From positions 2,264,655 through 2,328,654 of the forward strand of contig NMRA01000002.1 of the NCBI GenBank assembly GCA_002633005.1: DNA of 64,000 nt, read 5' to 3'. A program made the translations under genes and the position numbers. This document shows, in pieces, positions 46,101 through 58,100 of the stretch. The notes under the pieces were generated by a model. That model was not told the origin of the DNA, searched no databases, and was given only the letters and a program-made list of their open reading frames with translations. The DNA comes from Phoronis australis (lineage: Eukaryota; Phoronida; Phoronidae). The number at the start of each line of letters is the position of its first letter. Position 1 is the stretch's first letter.

Positions 46101-49100
46101 TCTGGAACGCTTTCTTGAGTCGCTGGTGGATTCTGTGTTCTTGCTGCAACCCCACGGTATGCGATACTACAGGTGTAGGAGACCGAGGTCATCAGAGCAA
46201 AAGATCAAATTTCATTTTCGTTTTTAACCAGCTAAACAGGAAAATTTAACAAAAATTCTCACGCTAAGTTCAAAATAGACCTCGTGGCCATCCCCTGTAT
46301 ACCCAAATGTGGAAACGAAGCCAATCACAATTTTACACATAACATTTCTTGCTATTATCAATCATTTCATTTCTGTAATCATAATTCCTTATTACCACAC
46401 GGCTAAAAGTATTGCGGGAATTGTTAGTCCAATATACATTGTGCTTGTACATCCTTGTGGTACTGTAGGTCATCCATACCTTGAAAAACTAGCTGTGATT
46501 GGGAATGCGGACACAAATGCGCTGAGGAAGTTGGCAAATCCCAAAGCGACGATTTCTTGGTTAGCGTCAATTCTATACCTCCCTCTTCTAGCTGTGAAAA
46601 AGATTAGAGTTTTGGATTTTACCATATTTACGTCCCAGTGGGATACTGTGATGGTCACGTTTGATAATTTCAGCGAAGTCAGCTTTAGGATGAAGTCAGC
46701 AACGTTATGCAACTGGACCACAAAATGGCAGGGTTGGCTGGCCAACCAGGCGGAATAATTACACGGCCCCGCGGGAAGCAAGCGATCTCAGAGATGAGTG
46801 TAGCTTGTAATAGAATAGAACCATCAGTTATAGCTTAGGACACCACTACTGTCATTGCCTGTTGGTGGCCACGTACATGTAATAAACGTGAGTCTCTATT
46901 ACAATTCAAATGAAGCAAATAACTTGGTTACAAAAAATTACTTTACCCAGATTTTTTCCGATGGCCACACTTTCCAGGATGCTGACCAAGGGAACAATGA
47001 TGACGCCAATACTAATTTTCTGCAAAAGACAAGAATTGCAAACTAAAGTATGCAATGGAACGAAATAAATTGAGCAAGTTCATACAGTTTAAAACATCTC
47101 CATTGCACGTTTCGAGCCGACCAGGTTGAAGATCTTTAGAAATTTTCCGTCCTCGGTTAGGTCTGTTAATATTTTGTCTCGCTATCTGCATTATCGATGA
47201 CATGGGAACTTTCAGTTAGGGCAAGAGCTCAGCTGATGGCTATTCGTGCAAACAGAAAGTTGCACCCCTGGAATACAAATTACACTATAGATCCCGCCTG
47301 CCAGAAAATGAACCACGAGGATTTTACCTCGCCAGGCAGAAACGCCAAAGCCTCACTTGGTGGGTTACTTTTAGATTGCATGCTTCAATCCTCACAGCGT
47401 CTGGATGGTGTTTGCTAAGTGCTTAACCGATTACTTTCGGCATTCAATGGGAATTAATTATTCCATCACCTTTGTAAGCCCACGTACTACATTTACGCTG
47501 TTTGTTACGCACGTAATGAACGTTTTGCTGTAGAATATTGTCGACTAGTTTATGTATTTTCATTGCCAATTTTCTAAAGCTATAGATTTTAACTCATCAA
47601 TATTGTGTATTTTCTGAAAGTAAAATGCCTGTAGAATTGGACGTTGGCCTTTATATCAATCAGTCATTAATATGACCACCTGGTCTTGTCTTTTAATAAA
47701 ATTTAGCAAAAAGAAAGGTACATCCAAAGCAAAACAATGATAATCAATGAACATCATGTCTAAATTTCGTTTGATAGAAATGTTTAAGACAAGATCTCAA
47801 AAAATGTTACAGTTTTCTACATCATCTCGTTTTCGTTTGATGCCATCTTTGAGTTTCCTCGAAAAAATCATAAAAGACTCATATTTGAAAGCATTTGAAC
47901 ATTTCAATAACAATTCCTGGCAACGTTTTAGAGAACAGTGGGATCTGAAAGATTCATCCAATCAGCCATTTCTGAAATTTGATGTTAAGACGTCTGACAA
48001 ATTCAGACATTTTTCTAGTGTCCAACACAACCATAACCCATATCGAGTACATGTATAATTCACTTGAGAACGACAGCTCAACTCACAGCGCCTCGTTCCC
48101 AGTTATTAACGCGGTATCAAATATTGATTTAGAATCATAGAATTCTAGTAAAACGTCCAGTCTGATTGAACTATTGTAGTGACAGTGTCGGAACGATTTG
48201 TTGATACCTGGAATATTTCCTGTGTGGTGACAGTGATGTTGCCGTGCTCAAGTGTCATGTTAGGAAACTGAAAGTCTGGCAGACCCGGTTTGAGGTAGCC
48301 CGTCAGAGTAAACGGGCTGGTACCATTATTTGCCGCCAGGAGACCCGCGCTCATACCAGCTGTTGCAAGGACAATGATAGCGTTCCGAGCTGTAAAGAAT
48401 GCGACAAGCGGAAAGCTCAAGACGATAGCCATATAACACAAATGTTGGCAACGTTCCATATTTTGTATCTTTCTTATTCGATAATCATATTTGCTAAACA
48501 GATGTACTGTACATGCATGTTCTGACTGTCTGATTCTACCACTTGGGAATATTGTCACTGCTGCAGCGATGCAAGTCGTTATAACGACTATTGCTTTGAA
48601 CCTATGTTTCTTGCAATGTCATGTCACCTGCACTCATTGTTACAGTACGAGCAAGCGAATGCCGAAACTTGGCCTAAATAGTGAAAAGGTTTGGTAATTT
48701 TAACAAATAAAATAAACACATGATCAGACAACCTGCTAGATATACATTTTTGGCACCTCAGTATGTACTACTAAACGGACCACTTTCAAATGCAGAATAT
48801 GGCTAGTAGGCAGTAAGTAAAAAAGTGTCAGACAGTCTTCGACATATTTCAATCTTGTATACTTTGCACCTAAAATTTTACCTTCTGAACATTCCATATC
48901 ATATATTGGGCAAAATACAAGCGTACTATTACGAGCGCAAAATTATGAGCAAAAAATACAAGGGTAAATTTACGCGCGTACAACTGCTTCGGAGCTCACG
49001 TGATCTACATAATAATTTCTCATTGTCGTAAAGCGCGAGCGAAGTCTCGGTCGTAATTACCAGCGTATTTCTCGTGACACCAGTGCTGTAGTGGGGCGTA

Positions 49101-52100
49101 GGCAGACGTAGGCTCAGCCAACCACCTTTTGGCTTTTGAACGTTGCGCCTACGCACCGTAAGTTACGTTCAGTGCTCAAAGTAATACAGTGGCCTTTGGG
49201 CGCCTACATACCTCTAATTTTACCACTGCACTCCTCCCCCAATGTGATCGAGGTTACCATGATATAACCCCCTCCCCCGTCAAGTCTCTAATTGCGTCAC
49301 TGTAGCCAACTCCTGTTTTTGGAATTACCAACAGTTCGTTGGAGATTCGGTCTTGGGGCAAACTGTCTTTTTATGATCGTAAGTTGCATTTGCTGCAATT
49401 GTATTCAGCAGTGAAATAAAGTACGCCCTGAATATTTACGTAGCTAACTACGCCAGACGAGTTAGGATAGGGCGGGGAAAATGTGTGTTCATAAGGGAGG
49501 CCTGGCAGTCATTTTCCGTAGACAAGTCCACCCAATGAAACGCCCATGAGCGTTTATTGGGAAAATAATACCGAATAAATGTCCGTGGGCGTTTATTTGG
49601 TGTTACAACTTCTGGTGTCAAGTGTCCAAATAGTGGGCCGTTTATTCGGAAAATTTCCCTTAAAGCCCACTCAGCGTCAACTTTTTGTAACAAATTCAGT
49701 TTTGTGGAGCATTTATTACTGGGAACACAAACAAAGTGTGGAGGAACTATGCATAAAATTTAAAATCACAGTTTTAAGTAAAATATGCTAAAGTCGGCAA
49801 ACCTATGACTCCGTTTAAAATCCCCCGTTTCCGAATAAACGTCCGGGCGTTTATTTGGTGTTACTAAAACGCCTGGAAATGTTCGCTGTTCAAATATACC
49901 CCCACTGAAAATACCGACAGCAGTTTTACTGGCTAAAACGCTTGCGAAAACCCTATCAAAGATGCAGCCACCAGGCTTTATTTGACTAAACGCAAATGCA
50001 GGTAGGCCTACAGTGTATATCTGCAGTTCCAGGAAAGCTATGGATACGTAAGACTGTCTAAAATGTTACCATGATGCAAATATGTCATTTATGTGCTTTG
50101 CACTTTAATACATCGCACGTTCACTTTACACCAGACAAATCGCCACCCTTTCAACCAACTTGTGTTTGTTCAAAAGAATCGCAACATGAAATTGACCCTG
50201 TCGCAACAAAATGGTCAGACTGTGTACGAAAACAGGCCCATGGAAAAACGTCAAAGAAAACCGTTTATACCAACTCGGGCGTATTTTTGGGGAACGGGGA
50301 GGGGCATACTTTCCGAAATTCTAAAACATATGAGGTTTTGTTAAGCAAACATTAGTGTTTTTTTAAAGAAACACATCCTTTTTAATGTATGTAATTGTAT
50401 ACACTGGTAAGAGTTTTATTATTCCATACTTATTTCACATTTGACAAACACAGTTTGTTAAAACAGTTATTCTTAATATTAGTTATCAACAAAATCATCA
50501 AATATCTCGTTGAGTGATAGTCATTTGACCGAAATCGCAACTCCCAAAATATAATGGCTCTCCAAAATAATGCTTTACTTCAAAACACATTACATACGGG
50601 TTATATAACGAGTCCTTCAGATTTTCAAGACATGCTAACAGTTGTCGAAAATACACATATGGTTGTACTTCTTGAAAATTTTCCAAAATACGCCAGTTGA
50701 CGCACTTGCTTTGTGGTGAGTCTATATTTTCGGAAATTCCCGAAAGTTGTCCTTTGACGTGTACGATTGGTGACGTCGACCTATTCGTGACGTATTCACT
50801 TTACAAATTCTGTAAAATGAACCCGGGAATGGCTCACAGAGTCATTCGAAACTTTATAAAAGTTACGATATCATGGTTTATATACTTTATTTTGCGAATT
50901 GTGCTGAGAACGACAGAGAAAGTTTACTTTGTCACAAGGAATTTTCCGCGAATTGTGTCTTTTAGCAAGAAAGACGCTTCTGGAACCACGGCAGTGAGTG
51001 ACAAGTGGTCAGGAGAGGCATCTGACGCGTCTAAAACTATTCAGAAAGCAAAAGTTGATACTAAATTAATGGAATCTTTTGTCAGGTGTGAAGTCGAATG
51101 CAAAATTGGAAACTCGATAACCATCTACATGTACAAAGAAGACGCTAAATGTGAAAGAGACACTTCGGAAGAAGTGTCCAGCGATTCCACAGAGAACGAC
51201 GAGAAGGTAAAACAGAATGTCTATGAAAATACGGATCTAACAAATTTCCATAAAGATCCAATTGATGTCAATGATGCTGAAGGGAGAAAAGTGCATCTGA
51301 ACATTAGAAACAAACCAGACGACGTCGAAGAAGTTCAACAGGAAGTCATTCAATTGTCACGTACCACTGGGTTCGCTGATGATGCTTATGGTAAGGAAAA
51401 AGTGTTGAAAACCGAAAGCAACCCCGTTCAAAATGACCACTTAGAAGACGTTACACTATCTGATTTCACTAAGACAACTGAGCCTACAGTTTCGGAGGAA
51501 GTGGACCCCATTTCAGCAGAGAAAGGTGAGAACACACATCTACCAGATGTAGACAAAGACATTATTGGTGACCCTGGTGACAGAGCTAGAGAAGTAGTGG
51601 AATTGGATGGTAGAAACAAACCAGGCGACGTTGACGTTGTTAGACAGGAAGTCATTCAGCCGTCAGATATCACTGGGTTCGCTGATGCGGCTGATGGTAT
51701 CGAGAAGGTCCTGAAATCCAAAAGTAAGCGTTGGAGGCGCCACCAAGTCGACCGAGTCTGCAGATTCAGAGGAAGTATGCCACATTTCTGCAGACGAAGA
51801 TGAATTGGTAAAGAAGAATGTCCATGAAAAGACGGACCTGCAACAGTTACTGGCAAGTCAATTCCCTATTATTACACCCGACGAAGAAGAAAGTTGTATC
51901 GAAATACGAAATATTGAGATCATTCCCGCAGACGCCAAATTTTGTGACATTCATGGTTTGCCTTACGGTGCAACATTTTTTCTATTGAATCAGCTCCTTC
52001 AGAAAACATCTGCCGCAGCTCTTCACGTACATGTATGATCGACAGTGGAGACAGAGAAGTCGGTAAACTGGAAGGTAGAAAAAAGCCAGGCGACGTTGTA

Positions 52101-55100
52101 GAAGTTCGACAGGAATTCATCCTCTCGTCAGGTATTGCTGAGTTCACTGACAATGATGACAGTAAGGAGAAACTCATGAAATTCGAAAGTAAATCCGTTG
52201 GAAGTGGTCACTTAGAAGACACCATAATGTCTGATTTCAATGATTCGACTGAGCCTACAGTTTCCTCTGCGATTGGGAAGACGTTTACACAGGACACACG
52301 ACGCTCCGCATCTGAGACTCTGAGCAGCAAATCAGGCAGCGTCGAAGGTATAAGCCCAGAAGATGCAAATCTGCACAGCTGTGCCAAGTTGTCCCTAGAT
52401 GCCGTTTCTTCTCATACTGCAAATCTTTTAGACTACACGTTTATACCTGAAACTGGCCAGAAGGACAATATAAAATTTCAGGGCAGCGGTCTGTCCAACA
52501 AACGTGTAGATACATGTATGCGAATCGACGACATTAAACCTTCTGTCACCACCCGGCCTCACACTTAGATTTCGTTTGGGACGTTGCATTTTCCAAAGAA
52601 TATTGAAATGCCCGTAATCAGTAAAGATAAAATTAATGTCACAAATCTTCAAGCTAAAAACGAACCAGAGGAGGTTGAGGATGCTCGCCTAGAAGACAAT
52701 AGATTGTCGCCTTTTGCACCCTTGCTTCAGTACGATTTTTGTTTTGCTGATGGGGACAATTCAATGGACATTGACTTCGACGGGAAATGTAAATCAATTA
52801 ATTATAATCAAATTAATAATAAGTCATGCATCACTGAGGGCATTCGTTCAGAAGACAAGAAGTTTGTGTACATGTACATGTATGTGCCTCTTAACGACGT
52901 TTCTTCTGTTTCAGAGGACACCCAGAGTATTGGTGATTTTACGGATAAATCAAATATTGAAAAACGAGAAGGACTTTTCAAGCGTTTGAAATCACGACTC
53001 AGACAAAATCGTCACGCGGTCAAGGACTGTGCTACTTCCTCTTCGAAGGCGCACAGTTTAGCCTCACGATGGCGGCGTTTGATGTGTTTTAGTGCTTGTG
53101 AAGACGAAAACACCTATGTCAGATTCTACGACTGATGGTCACGGACTGAAGCAAAAGCTCAATCTTGAGCGCCTTTTAAACACTTTTAACGTTTTTTATC
53201 TTAAAATGTACTGCACATGCGTGTATGTTTTGCAACCATCAAGTCTCTGCTGTGCACACATATTGAATGTCAATTGCACGAGGACAGGCAAAATAAATGA
53301 AAGTGCAGCTGCAAAGTGTATTTTAAGTGTGCTTAAGCTGAAAGCGCGTTGAAGGCTCTCTAACTCAGAGTTTAATGAAACACTTTTCTCTTGCCGCCTA
53401 TCTAGACTGACACCACAAGGCATGTTGCACAGCCATCTAGACACTGCATGTCAAGGTGAAAACTGACCAGACAATGCAGATCATTCGGGGCTTTGAGTCA
53501 GTAAAGAGAGTGCCATTAATTGTATGTATTTAGAGGCATGCATAACGCAGTCTCGTCGTTATAGAGCGTAGTAGCCAGCACACTAACTAGGGACAATTGG
53601 AATATCTGATCGCGTCAAAATTCCAAAATTTCGATAAACGCATATTGATTAACGACCCGGATTTAACTATCGTGTTTACTTATTGTCCACACAGTATGAG
53701 CGGAGAATAATCTGTTCAAATCGTCGATAATAGTTCCATAATATTACACCATTGCTATTTCGCGTTATAATATTGCCAACTTTTCCAAAATTGTATCATT
53801 TCACGCTAACAGAAGATGGAATCTAAACCCTTGTGATGGTACAAACTACATGTAACTGTCCGACCGAGGGAAAGTGAACGTTGGAGCCAGATTATTAGAG
53901 TTAATAAGGTGTTTTAGGTCGTTCATCTTAGGATTGTATAGGTGGATAGGAATAACCCCTTTATTAATACAGCAGCCTATAAAGTGAAATATCTTACAAA
54001 AAAGGCTCAACATACCTTTTTAAAACTAATGGCATTGTCCAAGATCTCGATGGTAGGCCTGTTGAGTGAATTCCTTTCTGTCGAACTGATGAAAAGGAAG
54101 CGCCAGAAAACAGATGTACCTGACCGCATCTAAGCATCGACCGTGGACTAACTTTAGGGTGTAAGAACTGCTTGAATTTTCTAACGTTTTGAATTTGGCA
54201 TTCAGTAAATTTTTCCTTTAACACCGAGAATCAACTCTTGCGTTGAATTTTCAATATTGAAAAAATCATGCAGCGACCCCTAGTTTAAAGAGGTAAGTAC
54301 CTAGTATTCATTCTCATTAATGATTCGTTTTAATTATTTATCATTGAGAATGAATAGGTGTTTATGGGCTGTTAAAAGCTCACTGGAATCTTCAGATGTG
54401 TTATTAGAAAATAATGCACATAAAAGAGAAGCTTATATCGGGATTTTCCGTAGATAAGCGCACGATGGGCGTTCATTTGTTGTTACAACTTCTGGTGTCA
54501 AGTGCCCGAGTAGTTGGGCGTTTATTCGGAAAATGCCCTCTTAAAGCCCACTCAGCGTCAACTTTTTGCCACAAATTCAGTTTTGTGGAGCATTTATCAC
54601 TTTTAAAAACGAACAAAGTGTTGGCGAACTATGCATTTATACACATAAAATTTAAAAACGTGAAATACATGAAAGCCAAAGTCGGCAAAACTATGACTTC
54701 TTTTAAAAGCCCCCTTTTCCGAATAAACGCCCGGGCGCTTATTTGGTATTACTAAAACGATTGAAATTTTTTTTATTTTCCAAATACACGCCCATGGGCT
54801 TATCTACGGAAAATCCCGGTACTGCAGTTCAGTGAATTGGCAATCTGGAGCGCAAAACTTGAGATTTAACAATGAAACTTGAGGAATAGTATGAAAGCAA
54901 GGTAACAAAATTCTGACATATTTAAAATGAAATTCGCCGCGACACTACATATATGCTTCAGGCAACGTCACAACGTAATCCTCGTCCCCTGCAACTGACC
55001 ACGACTTTCGCTGGACATCCTGGTAATGCCGGGTAAGGTCAATGTGTTGATTGTCAGTGAGTGGTGGAGAGGGGCTGCCGTTTGTCTCTGTACAAGCCTA

Positions 55101-58100
55101 GTGCAATGATGTGGTCAAATCTCGGAAGGGTGAAACGGAGGGTCCAGGTTTTGAAATTAGTCAATTTAGTCCGCTACAGAAGGTGAACCGTCCGTTCTCC
55201 TAATACGATATATACAGTGATGGAGCTTTTCAATAAATCGCACGACAACGTCACCATTGGTTTAATCAACTACTCCTGTCTTAATCGTCATCTTTTCCCC
55301 GTCGAGTGATGACATCGTATGTGAACGCTCCCTAAGCCGAAAATGACAAGCTCCTGGCCGTCGACTTCCTTGTTTAGAAAGTCAGGTAAATTGATTAGCC
55401 TAACATAAACTACAGTAGGTGTCGCATCAGTGCTTCGCATTTAGCGAGAATTACCCGAGATTATAAATTTGTTGCCGATAACCAGCGGACATCAAACTAC
55501 TGTGACGAGGGGACCAATATATTGCGCCAGTTGGGACGGTAGAGCTGTAGTGGGGCGAAGGCGCACGTAGGCGCAGCCAACTACCTTTTGGCATTTGAAC
55601 GTAGCGTCTACTCACCATAAGTTACGTTCAGTGCTCAGTGAGATACGGTGGGCTTTGGGAGCCTACTAATTACTGTACCTCTAATTTTACCACTACAGCA
55701 CTGCGCGACACCACACTAAACAGTACACAAGGGTCCGTTTTATCAAAGCTCGTAATATTAGTACGGTGAGCACAGTTCATTAAAGTGTCTCGTTACTACT
55801 GTCGTTAAGCATGTACAGTCTACGGGGTAATTTAGTATCGTTAGTTACTGCGAAACACTTGTATAAAAACGCATCGTCGCATTTTCAATAATGCAGCTAC
55901 TGTCGTCTTACATGCACCTGTGATAGGACTTACGATAAAATGGACCAACGAACTCGAACTTTTAAAAAGCTGACATAAACAGAGGAAACGTTTGATGACT
56001 TACACGTGGTTAATATCCAGACAATTGATAGGCCCAATTTAACAAGGCGTGACGTGCCTTTCTTGTTGTCAAAGGATTTCTTCTTTTTATCACCAACTTC
56101 TTTTATTTTCTGAAAGGCAGACAGGTACAATTGTTAAATTATGGAACATTGCCTACAAATGTCAGAAGTCGTAACTTTTGCTAAAATAAATGAAACGAGC
56201 ATTGGGGAGAGCGGGATTGGATACAAGCTACATGTCTGTGAGCACTGTCTTAAGCCATGCCAAAATATACTATCCCTGATCAGAACGTTTTCAAGATTGC
56301 AACACATTCACAGATTTGTTCTTTTAAAAAGCCTGAAGCATATCTTTCAATAACTTCATTTATAGTGGGACATCTGCAAATGCCTTTGCCGCCGTAAGAT
56401 CTTACGGTGCAAAAACTGGTCGCGAGGACGTGATAACCGGTGACAATGGTCAAGAAGACAGGAATGTCGATGACGTAGATGATACGGAAGACATAGTACG
56501 GATGATGGTGGCGACCAGCATTGATAAAGGCGAAATGATATATAATGTCAAAAGCAATGCTTCTATGGGTAAAATGTTTATATTGATAAGGACATGAACT
56601 ACAACGGGAAGAAGATCGTTTCTAAAAACTATCGGTCTCTTCACACCAACCTCTAGCCTTTTTAAATTTGCATGACTTTTCGGTCGATCGTTACTCACGC
56701 CATCTTCAGGGTTGCCACGTTCTTAGAGGACCACACATTCATGGGTGTTACTTTCCGCTGGTACAAAACAGGGTAAAAACCCCGAAAAGAAAGGTCGCGC
56801 CAATGTAGATAGGCTAGAGGTTGGTGCAAGTAGACTGATAGATTTAAGAAATGATGCTGTCATGTGACCACCACCTCAAAGCGATTTTAAGACGTTACTA
56901 TGGTAATGGCGGCGATTGTGGTTGAGACGATGACGAAGAGGACGGTAATATGAGCATGATGATTGCAACGACGATGACAGTGATATTGTGGAAGGTGATG
57001 ATATGAAAGTGATAGTGGTGACGATATTCGTGGTATTGTGGACGACGCTGATACATGGAGGTGATGACGACCACGATGGCCATGATATTGTGGACGACAA
57101 TGATATGATGGTGATGAGGGAGGACACGGGTGATGGTGACGATGATGGCAACTATGAAGATTGTTCTTCTTGTCAATAGCATTTTCTTACCTTCAAAACT
57201 ATAAGAATAACCACACAAGAAACGCCAAGAATGACGTCCCAGTAACTGAAATAAAGAAATTCCATAACACGTTTTTCGCCATTTCATGGACATTTCATTG
57301 TAAGTTATCGTCCAAGGGTTTCCAATTAATCTTAGCAGTTGTACAAATATGCCAATCAAATTCTGAAACCAATTAGTTTATACTGAACTAAAATTGCACA
57401 ATAACATCCTTACTTCGTTTCCGTTATTCGTCGAAAGAGTTCATACACACTGGTATGGAACATTCTAGGAAGTTTCCTGATGCCTGACATTTTCTGAAAG
57501 TAAATAATCTTGAGAAATGTATATTTTGGCAGTATTTTAAATGGAATACTACAAACAATGCCTGTTGGACTTAAAGTTCGCGAATAAACACCTGTTCAAT
57601 TAGCCTTCCTGACATAACTTTTCGTAACAGTGAAACATCACTTTAAACTTAGCATAGTATCTGAAACTTTCATATAAATTCAATCAGCCATTTCTAAGGA
57701 TTATGTCCAGCCAAATTTGGGATTTTTATAGAGACTCTCATGACTCTGTCCGAAGGATAGCATTGATCCTTCATAGGTATTCATATACATGATGTCGTCA
57801 TCGATTGTTTACAAAACGCATTTCAAACAACTTTACCTTGATTTGTCCCCACGAGATCAACAAAGCCGCTGCTGATATGAAGGCTGACAGCACGGGATGT
57901 GAAATAAAGTTGACGGCAAAACCTGCAGGGGAAGTGGTTTGCAGTGTACGTTGATCGAATGCAACTATTCCTGCCATTGTGATTCAAGGACCACAAACTC
58001 GTTTCTTTGGGAGCTTGTTCAGCGACTCTAAGTAACACTGGTGCTTAATTCTGGAGTAGTCATTTTTGCACACTATCTTATTGGCGTAGAAAGTATATTA

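Larger units (their letters stand above)
48390..50816. other. SLC26 intron 7, left part
   Basis: Two TIR elements (49085-49229, 49496-49920). No exon of the SLC26 gene missing here by phase. The 5' region of the nested gene lies at its right end; no core promoter motif identified. Confidence 0.5.
53298..56003. other. SLC26 intron 7, right part
   Basis: TIR elements at 54438-54819 and 55544-55699; otherwise nothing recognised. Confidence 0.5.

Noticed and set aside
46309-46758. 149-codon plus-strand ORF
   Set aside because: Antisense shadow of SLC26 exon 10 (46480-46591) and its intron.
56898-57359. 153-codon minus-strand ORF
   Set aside because: It reads through SLC26 exon 6 in another frame and then the GATGATG low-complexity tract.
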